NCBI GenBank assembly: GCA_030695565.1
Contig: JAUYRZ010000098.1
Location: 1-64,000 of the forward strand
Direction of reading: 5' to 3'
Source: Archangium sp.
GTDB taxonomy: Bacteria; Myxococcota; Myxococcia; Myxococcales; Myxococcaceae
Length of the DNA: 64,000 nt
The translations under genes were made by a program, and so were the position numbers. The notes beneath the pieces were generated by a model. The model did not search any database and had not been told where the DNA came from. It worked only from the letters and a program-made list of their open reading frames with translations. Positions within the stretch are counted from its first letter, which is position 1. Every line of letters starts with the position of its first letter. Positions 48,018-56,428 of the stretch are shown piece after piece.

Positions 48018-48472
48018 TGCTGCAACGCGGCGACATCGCTCCTGACTTCGACGCGGTCGACTGCCGCGGCGAACGGGTCACCATCGGCGAGTACCGAGGG
48101 AAGCGGAAGGTGGTGCTGTTCTTCTTCCCCCGCGCGTTCACGCCGGCCTGCACGCTGGAGGTGCGCAACTTTCGCGACAACCACGATCGCATCTCCACCG
48201 CCGGCGCCGAGCTGATCGGCGTGTCGGTCGATCGCGCCGAACGGAACTGCAAGTTCGCCGAGGCCGAAGGGCTGCAGTTCAGGTTGGTCGGTGACGAGAG
48301 CAAGATGATCAGTGAGCTCTACGGCGTGGTGTGGCCGGTGCTGCGCATCGATCGGCGCGCGACCTTCGTCATCGACGAGCAGGGTGTGATCATCGAAGTG
48401 ATTCACCACGAGGTGCAGGTGTACCGGCACCTCGAAGACGTGCTCGAGCGCCTCGGCGCTTCGAAGACCTGA
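48017..48472 (+). CDS. Peroxiredoxin, BCP/PrxQ-like
   Basis: 151 residues from ATG 48017, which overlaps the upstream stop (TGATG). It has GDIAPDFDAVDCRGERV, the peroxidatic motif FFPRAFTPACTLEVRNFRD, and INVDEQGVIIEVIHHE-like strands. The resolving Cys of typical PrxQ (five residues after the peroxidatic Cys) is absent, so a one-Cys or partner-dependent mechanism is likely. No signal peptide. Coupling to the FeS oxidoreductase suggests protection against peroxide made at the flavin/quinone branch. Confidence 0.9.
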
Positions 48473-48535
48473 AACGTCGGTCGCTGACTGAGGTGCTACA
48501 TTGGGCGCGCTGGTTGAGGGCGAGGAGAGGATCCC

Positions 48536-49675
48536 ATGAATCGATGGTTGTGTTGTGTGCTGCTCGGAGCCTGTGCCCCCCCTTCTCCTGAGCCGCTCCT
48601 CGAGATCACCCTCGCGCCCTCTCAGCTCGACGCCCTGGGCCGCACCGGCAAGGTCCGCATCGTCGCGACCAACGGCGACGGAACGATCGGCATGGGCTCG
48701 GTCAAACTCGAAGCCGACCCCGGCGAGTTGGACGAGACCCAGTTCGAGCTCGATCGGTTCGGCACCGCGACGACGACGCTCGCCTGCCTCGCCACCGATC
48801 CGCGTTGCACCGAGGCCGCGCGAATCGACCTTCGAGCGACGTGGGTCCAGCCTGAAGGCAGCATCACGCGCACCACGAAGGCAGTCACCATTGGGCAGAT
48901 CGGCGTCGGGGCGCAGGGCTCGACGTGGAGCCGCGCGAACTGCCCCCCCGAGGCGAAGCTCGTCTACGTCTTCACCGACACCCAGACGCTGTTCAGCTTC
49001 TACCCGCCGACGAAGGCACTCGTGGGGCTGGGTCGCCTGCAATGCCCGGCAGTCAGCGGGGCGCGACCCAACTCGATGGCCGTGGGCCAGGACGCGGTGG
49101 CGTGGGTCGGCTTCAGCGATGGTTCGATGTTCAGGGTCAACCTGCGCACGTTGAGCTGCACTGCGACGGGCTTCACCCCGCCAGCGGGGTGGTCGAGCTA
49201 CGGAATGGGCTTCGTGCCCGACTCGGAGACCTCGCCCACGGAGGCGCTCTTCATCGCCAGCGAAAAGGGCCTGGCGCGGGTCGACATCCTCACCATGAAG
49301 CCCACGGTGGTCGGTTCGTTCAGTGGCGCGTTCGCGGGGCGAGGTGCCGAGCTGACGGGAACGCCCGGCGGCGATCTGTTCGGGTTCTTCCTGCCGCCTG
49401 CGACAGGCGCCGGCATGCAGCTCGCTCACCTCACCAAGGGCAATGCCGAGACCGTGCTGACGAAGGACTTTCCGACCATCACGCTCTCGGCGATGTCCTT
49501 CGCCTACGCCTTCTCGAGCTGGGGCTCGGACTTCTACCTCTACACCTCGTCAGATGGCGCAGCCACGAAGGTGACGAAGTACAGCCCCGCGACCGACGGG
49601 GTGGAGACGTACCTCACTGCGCCCGCCGGCGTGCGGATCCTGGGCGCGGGCGTCTCGCGGTGCGGCGGCGACTGA
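48536..49675 (+). CDS. Lipoprotein, Ig-like plus propeller-like
   Basis: 379 residues behind a GAGGAGAGG site. A short lipoprotein signal (MNRWLCCVLLGAC) precedes an Ig-like domain (residues 20-130; ITLAPSQLDALGRTGKVRIV) and then blade-like repeats with LVYVFTDTQTLFSFYPPTKA, AVAWVGFSDGSMFRVN and ALFIASEKGLARVD, suggesting a beta-propeller. Eight Cys occur in the middle. Similar lipoproteins are frequent in this genome (see the genes at 291 and 1973). Function unknown. Confidence 0.78.
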   Translation: MNRWLCCVLLGACAPPSPEPLLEITLAPSQLDALGRTGKVRIVATNGDGTIGMGSVKLEADPGELDETQFELDRFGTATTTLACLATDPRCTEAARIDLRATWVQPEGSITRTTKAVTIGQIGVGAQGSTWSRANCPPEAKLVYVFTDTQTLFSFYPPTKALVGLGRLQCPAVSGARPNSMAVGQDAVAWVGFSDGSMFRVNLRTLSCTATGFTPPAGWSSYGMGFVPDSETSPTEALFIASEKGLARVDILTMKPTVVGSFSGAFAGRGAELTGTPGGDLFGFFLPPATGAGMQLAHLTKGNAETVLTKDFPTITLSAMSFAYAFSSWGSDFYLYTSSDGAATKVTKYSPATDGVETYLTAPAGVRILGAGVSRCGGD

Positions 49676-49724
49676 GCGTTCGCCTGTCGCCGGGTCGTCG
49701 TGGTGAGCCTTCGCTCTCCAGGGG

Positions 49725-50127
49725 ATGATCGCGCCAGCGGGGCCTGAGGGCGAGACCTACGCCATGGCCGGAGGCACTGTTTCGCATGCCCAGTTGGGTG
49801 CGAAGATCATCTCGCTGTGCAGCGTGGTTTGCCCGCGGGTGTCGAGACCGCCGACCTCGCGACCGTCCCCGACGCGTCGTCGAGGTGACGAACTCATCCA
49901 CCGAGAACTACGACCGAACTGAGAAACTTCGCAGTTACCAGCAGCTCGCGTCGTTGAGCGCCGTTCTCATCGTCTCGCATCGCGCGCGTCGCGTGACTCT
50001 CTTCCAGCGGAGCGAAGCCGGATGTGAAGAGGTCGACTTCCGCGGCGGCGAGACGGTCGGGGTCGCCACGCCGAACGTGAAGTTCAGCGTCGACGAGCTC
50101 TACGAAGGCGTCGCGCTCGAGGCGTGA
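49725..50127 (+). pseudogene. Remnant of a Uma2-family (DUF820) nuclease-fold gene
   Basis: Pieces of a Uma2 protein lie in different frames. The N-terminal part GETYAMAGGTVSHAQLGAKI is in one frame from 49725. A middle piece resembling GVETADLATVPDAS is in another. The C-terminal part VVEVTNSSTENYDRTEKLRS is in a third frame to the stop at 50127, including the conserved EVxSxST, YDRxEKL and DELYEGV phrases. The usual N-terminal start and ~40 internal residues are missing. Uma2 genes are very abundant in myxobacteria and of unclear function; this copy is inactive. A palindromic element follows 18 bases later. Confidence 0.7.
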
Positions 50128-50144
50128 AGGTCTTTCTCCGGCGG

Positions 50145-50165
50145 CCCTCTCCCGAAGGGAGAGGG
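50145..50165. repeat. Palindromic element copy 8 (perfect hairpin)
   Basis: CCCTCTCCC-GAA-GGGAGAGGG, the same 9-bp stem as copy 1 in the opposite orientation. It lies between convergent gene ends (Uma2 remnant and coiled-coil gene) and could act as a bidirectional terminator hairpin, although no T-tract follows. Confidence 0.85.
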
Positions 50166-50171
50166 AAAGAA

Positions 50172-51533
50172 CTACCTCAAGCCGAAACGCTGCTTGATGG
50201 TGTCCAGCTCGCGCCGCGCTTCGTCGCGCTGGTCGAGGATGGTGAGCATCTCGCGGTGCAGCTGCTCGTACTGGCGATCGGTGTGACGCCACTCGTTGGT
50301 GGCCGTCTCGAGCTGCGTGGTGAGCTCGGCCACGCGTGAGGTCAGCGATGCGGTCGCTTCGGTGTGGGCCTTCGCCGTGGCGGACAGCTCCGCGGCATGT
50401 GCTGCGACCAGGCTTTCGAGGCGGGCGACCAGCTCGACGTTCTGCGCGTTGGCGCCCGAGAGCTTCTCGTCGGTCTCCTTGCCCTTGCCCCGCGCCTCCA
50501 GCAGCCGCTGCGCGGTGATCTGGTGCTTCTCTTTTTCCTTCGAGAGCTGCTGCTCCAGCTCCGACCTTTTGGCGCGCTCGGCTTCGGCCTCGACCGCGTG
50601 CGCGGCGTTGAGCTGCTCGCGCACCTGCTGGGTGGCGTGCTCCAGCTCGGTGGCCCGGGCGCGCGCGGCGTTGCGATCGTTCTCCACCTTGCCGAGCTCG
50701 ATGTTGAGCTCGTCGCGCCGGCCCTTGAGGCCAGACACTTCCATCTCCAGCTGCGCGATGCGTGAGGTGGCCTCGAACAGCCGCTTCTGCTCGTCGCTCG
50801 AGCCCTGCTCCAACGACTTGAGCTGCTCCTCCATCGCCTGGGTGCGCGCGCGTTCGGTGGTCAGCTCGGTCTCGACCTGGCTCAGCTGCCCTGCCAGCTG
50901 CTCGAGCTGCGCGTGCTCTTCGTCACCGGCCGTGCGGCTGCTGGCCAAGGACTGCTCCAGCTCCTGGCTGCGCGCTTCCCACGCCTGCAAGCGGGTCAGC
51001 AGATCCGCCCCGCGTGCCTGCTCGACGATCAGCTGCTGGCGCGTGTTGGAGAGCTCGTGCTCCAGCTCGCCGCTCTTCTTCGCGGCCGCCGGGTTGGTGA
51101 GCTCACCTTCGAGCACCTTCACCCGCTCCTTGAGCAGCTTGCGCTCGGTCTCCAGGCCTTGAAGCTCGTCCTGCAGGCCTTTGACGCGATCCCCCATCAG
51201 GTTGAGGTCTTCGCCGCTCGAGCCGACGCTGGTCTTCTCGTCGCGCGGGCGCACCGCGTCGCTGCCGTCGGGGGTGCGGTGGAGCGAGACGGTCTTGCTG
51301 GTGAACTCCGAGCGCAGGGTGTTCGGGGGCAGCGTGGTGCTCCCCAGGTCCATCAGCTCGTCGCTCAACTGCCGGCGCTGGCGGCGCTCTTCTTCGAGCG
51401 AGACCTCGGCCACGGCGAGCTTCTCTTGAAGGCGCGCCACCTCGGCCTGGGCGGCCTTGAGCTCTTCCGCTGCACGTTGCAGCAGCTCGAGCAGGTGCTT
51501 CGCATCGGGGTGCGGCGCCATGGGGCCAGACAT
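50172..51533 (-). CDS. Long coiled-coil protein
   Basis: 453 residues. Almost the whole chain is a coiled coil with Leu/Glu/Gln/Arg heptads from about residue 12 to the end (ELLQRAAEELKAAQAEVARL, ARLESLVAAHAAELSATAKA, LHREMLTILDQRDEARREL). A break at about 65-115 is Ser/Thr-rich (TVSLHRTPDGSDAVRPRD). No signal or membrane helix. Such proteins in myxobacteria often scaffold polarity, motility or cytoskeletal complexes, but nothing here proves that. The start ATG is at 51533. Confidence 0.82.
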   Translation of the reverse strand: MSGPMAPHPDAKHLLELLQRAAEELKAAQAEVARLQEKLAVAEVSLEEERRQRRQLSDELMDLGSTTLPPNTLRSEFTSKTVSLHRTPDGSDAVRPRDEKTSVGSSGEDLNLMGDRVKGLQDELQGLETERKLLKERVKVLEGELTNPAAAKKSGELEHELSNTRQQLIVEQARGADLLTRLQAWEARSQELEQSLASSRTAGDEEHAQLEQLAGQLSQVETELTTERARTQAMEEQLKSLEQGSSDEQKRLFEATSRIAQLEMEVSGLKGRRDELNIELGKVENDRNAARARATELEHATQQVREQLNAAHAVEAEAERAKRSELEQQLSKEKEKHQITAQRLLEARGKGKETDEKLSGANAQNVELVARLESLVAAHAAELSATAKAHTEATASLTSRVAELTTQLETATNEWRHTDRQYEQLHREMLTILDQRDEARRELDTIKQRFGLR

Positions 51534-51563
51534 TTACACCAGAACCCCCAATTCCCCTCGGGG

Positions 51564-51914
51564 ATGCTACCTCTGTCGCCCGTGAGGCTCGTGTGTCTGC
51601 TCCTGCTGGTCGCGAGCCCGGTGCTCGCCCAGGCTGATTTGCCCGATGCCGGGCTGCCCGACGCGTCGGTCGGGGGCACGGGCGCCGAGCGGGCGTCGGA
51701 AGAAGAAGAAGACGCCACCTCCAACCCCTGCCTCTCGGAGAAGGATTGTGATCGCGGCTTTGCCTGCGTGAACAACAAGTGCACCTGGCGGCGCTACCGC
51801 GAAGCCACCTTCGATGGCTGCGGCGCACAGAGCGTCACGGGGCTGTCCGTCTTCGCAGCGCTCTTGCTGCTGCGAAGGCGGGGGCCTTACTTCTTGGCGA
51901 AGTTCACGAAGTAG
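51564..51914 (+). CDS. Small exported protein with MYXO-CTERM-like tail
   Basis: 116 residues from ATG 51564 (signal RLVCLLLLVASPVLAQ). An Asp/Glu-rich spacer leads to a disulfide knot (CLSEKDCDRGFACVNNKC), like the one in the gene at 291. The C-terminus has the three-part sorting layout: Cys-containing start (DGCGAQ), hydrophobic helix (SVTGLSVFAALLLL) and RRR. Such tails are cleaved and lipid-anchored at the cell surface in myxobacteria. A few residues (GPYFLAKFTK) follow the Arg cluster, which is unusual. Its 3' end overlaps the convergent AAA gene by 28 bases. Confidence 0.72.
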   Translation: MLPLSPVRLVCLLLLVASPVLAQADLPDAGLPDASVGGTGAERASEEEEDATSNPCLSEKDCDRGFACVNNKCTWRRYREATFDGCGAQSVTGLSVFAALLLLRRRGPYFLAKFTK

Positions 51915-53425
51915 TTCTTCGCCGCGGCGTCGAGCAGCTCGGGCGTGAGCGCCGGCGTCTCACCGCGGTAGTGCGCGATGTCGATCACCTGCCCCAACAA
52001 GTCACGCGGCTGACAGGCCGCGAAGGGGCGCTTGGTGGGCCGGTAGTGCGTGTCGACCAGCCACTCCACCGCGTCGCCGTCGTAGGGAACGCGCTGCTTG
52101 TTACAGACGGTCGCCCAGATGTCGTGAAACTGCTGCTCATCGGGCGGCTGCACCGCGAGCTTGTAGCGAACGCGGCGCAAGAACGCGTCGTCGACGAGGT
52201 CTGCGGGATCGAGGTTGGTGGAGAACGCCACGAACACGTCGAAGGGGATCTGCAGCTTCTTGCCCGTGTGCAGGGTGAGGAAGTCGATCTCGCTCTCCAG
52301 CGGGACGATCCACCGGTTGAGCAGATCTTTCGGGCTCACGCGCTGGCGGCCGAAGTCGTCGATCAACAACATGCCGTTGGTGGCCTTCAGCTGAAACGGC
52401 GCCTCGTAGAACTTCACGTCGGGCGAGTAGATGAGGTCGAGCGTCTGGAGCGTCAGCTCACCACCGACCACCACCAGCGGCCTGCGCACGCGCACCCAGC
52501 GTTGATCGTTGGCGGGCGCGTTGGGATCTTCGGGCATCGGCACGTGCAGGTTGTTGTCGAAGACGCGAATGATGAAGTCGTCGACCAACAACGCGTGCGG
52601 AACCCAGATGTCGCCTTCGTAACAACTGACCAGCGCCTGGCAGAGCGCGGTCTTGCCGTTGCCCGGAGGGCCGTAGAAGAAGATGGCCTTGCCCGAGTTC
52701 ATCGCGGGACCCAGGCCGTCGAAGATGGAGTCCTTCACCACGAGCTGGGTGCCGAACTTCTCCTTCATGCGCTCTTTGTTGATGCGCATGCCGCGCACCG
52801 TTTGAGCGGCGACCGCTTCGAACCAGTCTTCCAGGCGCACGGGCGCCGGGCCGTTGTAGCGGTTGCGATCGAGGATCTGCCGGAGCACGTCGGTGGCGAA
52901 CGTGGTCAGCGTGTAGATCATCGACGACTTGCCGACGCCCAGGCCCGCGCCGCCCTTCAAGTCGACGAACTTCTGCTTGCGCAGACCTTCGATGATCTCG
53001 TCGACGATGAGCTGGGGCAGCTTGATGCGATTGCAGATGTCGGCGCCGCGCAGCTCACCGGCGAAGAAGAGGGCCTTGAGCACCAGCTCTTCACCCATCG
53101 TCTGGGAGATACCGGCTTCCTGCAGCGAACGCGGCTGCGGCGGGAAGAAGCGGGCCTGCGATGCGGGCCTGCCACCACCCGGAGCCGGGGGACGGGAAGG
53201 TTGGCTCATCGGCGGCCGGGAGCCCGCCATCGGCCGGCTGGGCAGGGCGCCCGAAGCCGACGGAGGCCGGGTACCCGCGGGACCACCAAAACCAGAAGAG
53301 ACCTGGCCGGTGCCGCGACGTTGGGGAATGCCGGTGGTCACGGGCATCGACGGCCGGGGCCCTGCGGGGCGAATCTCTTCGTCCTCATCTGGAGGCGACC
53401 CGACGTGCGTATTTTCCTTCACCAT
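51887..53425 (-). CDS. AAA ATPase with winged-helix domain and Pro-rich N-terminus
   Basis: 512 residues from ATG 53425; the longer frame upstream is a shadow of the opposite-strand gene. Residues 1-100 are Pro/Arg/Gly-rich and disordered. A winged-helix-like domain (about 105-185) has the pattern ISQTMGEELVLKALFFAGEL and KLPQLIVDEIIEGLRKQKFV. The AAA core has Walker A (GPPGNGKTAL, 252-261), Walker B (MLLIDDFGR) and an arginine-finger-like DDAFLRRVRYK. It resembles MoxR-like/DnaA-type AAA proteins of unknown role. The combination suggests a remodelling ATPase acting on a partner complex. Confidence 0.85.
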   Translation of the reverse strand: MVKENTHVGSPPDEDEEIRPAGPRPSMPVTTGIPQRRGTGQVSSGFGGPAGTRPPSASGALPSRPMAGSRPPMSQPSRPPAPGGGRPASQARFFPPQPRSLQEAGISQTMGEELVLKALFFAGELRGADICNRIKLPQLIVDEIIEGLRKQKFVDLKGGAGLGVGKSSMIYTLTTFATDVLRQILDRNRYNGPAPVRLEDWFEAVAAQTVRGMRINKERMKEKFGTQLVVKDSIFDGLGPAMNSGKAIFFYGPPGNGKTALCQALVSCYEGDIWVPHALLVDDFIIRVFDNNLHVPMPEDPNAPANDQRWVRVRRPLVVVGGELTLQTLDLIYSPDVKFYEAPFQLKATNGMLLIDDFGRQRVSPKDLLNRWIVPLESEIDFLTLHTGKKLQIPFDVFVAFSTNLDPADLVDDAFLRRVRYKLAVQPPDEQQFHDIWATVCNKQRVPYDGDAVEWLVDTHYRPTKRPFAACQPRDLLGQVIDIAHYRGETPALTPELLDAAAKNYFVNFAKK

Positions 53426-53506
53426 GGCCGCGGAGCGTAGCCGCTTTGTCCCAGGCCGGGGTGTCTGGACATTCCCCGCCCGACCGGCGTGGGCGATAGT
53501 GGCGGG

Positions 53507-54130
53507 GTGCTGTCGTTCGTCGTGTTCATCGCCCTCGCCCAACCCCTGCCCTCGGCGCTCTACCGCGCCTCGCAAGAGGCCTCGGCCCTGGTGGAGCTCG
53601 AGCTGCCGTTGATCACCACCGAACGAAGGGACCTGCGCTGGCAGCGGGCCATCAAGCAGCCCAAGGTGAAGGCGATGCTCGCCTCCCGCGCGCCGATGGA
53701 TGCGCCCGAGTCGGTGGAGCTGGCGCCTTTCGAGGTGATGCGCAGTTGTCTGCGGAAGACGGATCACCGGCTGACGGTGAAGGTGCTCGTGTTCATGACG
53801 GGCACTCCGCTCGAGCCGACGTGGTTGCCGCAGATGAGCTTCGGGTTGGGGCTGGAGACCACGCCTGGCTACGAGCAGCTCAAGTCGGCCCTGGTGGAGT
53901 CGTTCGACTGGGTGGAAGAGCGCATGCGAGCGGTCGGCGCGCAGCAGCTCTGGCAGCCTCAGCGAAGAGCACTCGCGTCTGACAACGGGTACCTGCGGCA
54001 CCTCGCCGCGGAGTTCTTGATTGCGCATGGCGCGGCCGACGTGGTCGATGAAGTCTGGGGCGCGCCGGGGAGCGAGACGCGAACGAAGAATGAAGCGACG
54101 GCCCGGGTCGCTCCGGATTGCAAAGGGTGA
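53507..54130 (+). CDS. Exported protein, unknown function
   Basis: 207 residues from GTG 53507, which gives a signal-like start (VLSFVVFIALAQPLPSALY). The rest is mixed helix/strand with VELELPLITTERRDLRWQRA and a late repeat-like helical region (LASDNGYLRHLAAEFLIAHG). No family is recognised. It lies divergent from the AAA gene and upstream of the Gly-rich lipoprotein, whose TTG start is 5 bases after its stop. Confidence 0.6.
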   Translation: MLSFVVFIALAQPLPSALYRASQEASALVELELPLITTERRDLRWQRAIKQPKVKAMLASRAPMDAPESVELAPFEVMRSCLRKTDHRLTVKVLVFMTGTPLEPTWLPQMSFGLGLETTPGYEQLKSALVESFDWVEERMRAVGAQQLWQPQRRALASDNGYLRHLAAEFLIAHGAADVVDEVWGAPGSETRTKNEATARVAPDCKG

Positions 54131-54134
54131 GCAA

Positions 54135-55295
54135 TTGAAAACCAAGATCTCCCTCTCTCTGCGACGAAACGGGGTGAGGGGCCTCACGGCACTGGTGCTC
54201 GCGCTGGCCGCCTGTGGTCCCCTGACGCCCCCAAAGACAGACGCAGGCGCACTCACCACCGGAGGAGGCACCGCGACGGGAGGAGGCACCGCAACGGGAG
54301 GAGGCACGGCGACGGGAGGAGGCACCGCGACCGGAGGAGGAACGACCGACCCGCTCCCGAACTACGGCACCGCGCTCGGAGCCGCCAACGCCTGGACACT
54401 CACCGACCAATTCCCCCCCGGCCAACGCCCCTACTACTACAACGCCATCCGAGGCCGAGACGCCACGCACCTCTGGGTCACCGGCCCCTTCGGCGACGTC
54501 TGGTTCTTCAACGGCACCACCACCTGGACGCTCGTCTACGACGACTCCGTCGGCAGTCTGGTGCTCGAAGATCTCGCCGTGAGCTCGGCCGGAGTGGTCG
54601 CCGTCGCGGGGCCCGAGCGCCTGCTCACCTGCGCGTCCAACTGCGATCAAGCGATGAGCTTCGACGGCCCGCCCCGCCCGAACAAACACATGAAGGGCCT
54701 GTGCACCCGCGGCACCTCGATCTTCGCCGTGGGCAGGGACTCCATGCTCTCGAAAGGCGTGCTCTACGAGTTCTCAAACAATGCGTGGACTGAGCTCACC
54801 CTCACCTCACCGCCTCCGAGCCTCGAGTCCTGCCATGTGTTGAGTGACGGCACGCTGCTGCTGGGTGGCAGTTCGCTCTGGCACCGCGATGGCACCGGCG
54901 CGCTCACGGAAGAAGTGGTGCAGCCCGCGTTCGCGTTGGCGCCGCTGGTGTGGACCCGGTTCGTCGAGAGTGACGACCGCGTCTTCGCGATGGGCACCTT
55001 CTCGCGCATTGCCCAGCGGCGCCCCAATGCGACGTGGAAAGCGGTCTACGAACCGGCCAACGGCGGCAGCGGTTTCTTCGACGCGTGGCCGCTCGGGAAT
55101 CAGGAGATTCTTTTTGCCGGAGGCCCACCGAGCACTCGCGTGGTGCTGACTGGAACGACGTTCACCCGCCTGCCGGATCCGATCGACTTCATTGCGAACG
55201 GCGTGTGGGCGGCCGATGCGAACACGCACTGGTTGGGTGGCTCTCGGCAGATCAACACGAGCTCTTCGGCGTTCGTGATCAAGGCGACTCGCTGA
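54135..55295 (+). CDS. Lipoprotein with palindromic element in signal peptide and Gly-rich linker
   Basis: 386 residues from TTG 54135 with AAAGGG seven bases upstream; an in-frame ATG at 54090 is less likely. The signal peptide has an insert encoded by a palindromic element copy (ISLSLRRNGVRGL) before the hydrophobic stretch and lipobox (LALAAC), the same arrangement as the gene at 1973. A hexapeptide GGGTAT repeat linker (residues about 43-70) precedes blade-like segments (YNAIRGRDATHLWVTGPFGD, IFAVGRDSMLSKGVLYEF). Function unknown. Its stop abuts the convergent EcsC gene's stop as TGATCA. Confidence 0.72.
   Translation: MKTKISLSLRRNGVRGLTALVLALAACGPLTPPKTDAGALTTGGGTATGGGTATGGGTATGGGTATGGGTTDPLPNYGTALGAANAWTLTDQFPPGQRPYYYNAIRGRDATHLWVTGPFGDVWFFNGTTTWTLVYDDSVGSLVLEDLAVSSAGVVAVAGPERLLTCASNCDQAMSFDGPPRPNKHMKGLCTRGTSIFAVGRDSMLSKGVLYEFSNNAWTELTLTSPPPSLESCHVLSDGTLLLGGSSLWHRDGTGALTEEVVQPAFALAPLVWTRFVESDDRVFAMGTFSRIAQRRPNATWKAVYEPANGGSGFFDAWPLGNQEILFAGGPPSTRVVLTGTTFTRLPDPIDFIANGVWAADANTHWLGGSRQINTSSSAFVIKATR
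54149..54187. repeat. Palindromic element copy 9 (in frame, inside signal peptide)
   Basis: CTCCCTCTCTCTGCGACGAA followed by ACGGGGTGAGGGGCCTCAC, somewhat diverged in the stem, within the signal codons of the lipoprotein at 54135. Confidence 0.8.
54261..54345. repeat. 18-bp tandem repeat in coding sequence
   Basis: Four units of GGAGGAGGCACCGCGACG, starting at 54261, 54279, 54297 and 54315, plus a partial fifth, encode GGGTAT linker repeats in the lipoprotein at 54135. Confidence 0.85.
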
Positions 55296-55919
55296 TCAGC
55301 TCTGGCCGGTCGCCTTCTGCGACTTCTCGTGCGCGTGCACCCAGCCGTCGTAGTGCCGCACGGCCGACTCACCCACCTGCTGAATGTGCTGATTGTTGAG
55401 GTACGCCGAGATGGGCGCCGCCACGAGCGGCATCGCGCGTGAGAGCACCTTGAGTCCACCCTTGGCCAGCAGGATGGACGCGACGGTGCCGACCACCTTG
55501 GGGCCCGAACGCTGCAGTGGACCAATGCCGTTCGAATAGCCGAGCAGGTCGATCAGCTCCTGCCGTTCACGCTCGCTCTTGAGCGACAGCTTGAAGACGG
55601 TCGCCACCTCGGTGAGCAACGAGAGCTGCAGGTACACCATGCCGATGAGATCGATCGGCACGGTCACCGCGCCGAACACGCCGGTCATACCGCCCACCAT
55701 CGACGCGAGGCTCTTCTTCGAATCGATCAACCGCTGGCTGAGCTCGCGAGGCCCCGCGGTCGGGTAGCGCTGATGGAGCTCATCCACCTTCACCCGCGCC
55801 CGCACGGCTTCTTTCTCGATCAGGTCGGACAGCTGGGTATTGCCCAGCCTCTTGAGATTGCCTGGGCTGAGTTGACGAACGGCCTTCATCTGCTCGAGCA
55901 GTGGATCGAAGAAGCCCAT
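55296..55919 (-). CDS. EcsC-family protein
   Basis: 207 residues from ATG 55919. The central segment FGAVTVPIDLIGMVYLQLSL and the following LTEVATVFKLSLKSERERQEL match the EcsC (DUF697-like) family, which has two short hydrophobic hairpins and is named after an ABC-transporter-associated gene of Bacillus. Role unknown; it probably sits at or in the membrane. The start is set by GFFDPLLEQMKAVRQ at the normal beginning of the family. It is convergent, stop to stop, with the Gly-rich lipoprotein. Confidence 0.8.
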   Translation of the reverse strand: MGFFDPLLEQMKAVRQLSPGNLKRLGNTQLSDLIEKEAVRARVKVDELHQRYPTAGPRELSQRLIDSKKSLASMVGGMTGVFGAVTVPIDLIGMVYLQLSLLTEVATVFKLSLKSERERQELIDLLGYSNGIGPLQRSGPKVVGTVASILLAKGGLKVLSRAMPLVAAPISAYLNNQHIQQVGESAVRHYDGWVHAHEKSQKATGQS

Positions 55920-55962
55920 GGGTTGAGTATGTCGCGAGCGAGGCGAAAAGTTCCATCGGGGC

Positions 55963-55985
55963 GCCTCACCCCAGATGGGGAGGTG
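55963..55985. repeat. Partial palindromic element
   Basis: CGCCTCACCCCAGATGGGGA, a short remnant with the CCTCACCCC end of the element, upstream of the metzincin lipoprotein. Confidence 0.45.
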
Positions 55986-55997
55986 TAGCGTGCGGCT

Positions 55998-56360
55998 GTG
56001 CGCTCGCTCCGATGGTGGGTGTTGACCTGCATCTTTCAAGGCTGTGTGAGCAGCCATGAAGTCGGTGGTTCCGTGGAAGGCTACGACCCGGCGCAGGGGC
56101 CACTGTCGGTCTCGCTCAACGGCGGCGAGCCTCTGAACCTGACCGCCGATGGGCCCTTCACGTTTCCTGTGAAGGTCCAGGCGAAGCGCCCATTCGCAGT
56201 CACGTTCGCCGCCACACCGCTCGAGCAGGCCTGCACGCTGGAGGGCGCGGAAGGCATCATCGAGGCCTCCGCGGTCGATTCGACCCGCGTGCGCTGCATC
56301 ACGCGCAGCTACTCCCTCGGAGGATCCGCGCAGGGCCTCGACCTGACGGGCTCGCCCTGA
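55998..56360 (+). CDS. N-terminal fragment of a metzincin lipoprotein (frameshifted)
   Basis: 120 residues from GTG. A lipoprotein signal (WWVLTCIFQGC) leads into one full repeat domain of about 85 residues (VGGSVEGYDPAQG...GPFTFPVK...QACTLEGAEG) and the start of a second (YSLGGSAQGLDLTG), where the frame ends at a TGA. The same repeat family continues in the +2 frame at once (LALNERFSAQRATV). Adding one G to the GGG at 56348-56350 would join the two frames, so this and the next entry are one gene broken by a single-base loss or a sequencing error. Confidence 0.75.
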   Translation: MRSLRWWVLTCIFQGCVSSHEVGGSVEGYDPAQGPLSVSLNGGEPLNLTADGPFTFPVKVQAKRPFAVTFAATPLEQACTLEGAEGIIEASAVDSTRVRCITRSYSLGGSAQGLDLTGSP

Positions 56361-56428
56361 ACGAGCGCTTCAGCGCGCAGCGCGCCACCGTCGCGGCAGA
56401 CGCCGGCGCCTTCAGCTTCCCCAACCCC

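Noticed and set aside
50145-50165. Intrinsic terminator
   Set aside because: A perfect stem exists but neither strand has the expected T-run; it matches the dispersed element, so it is listed as a repeat.
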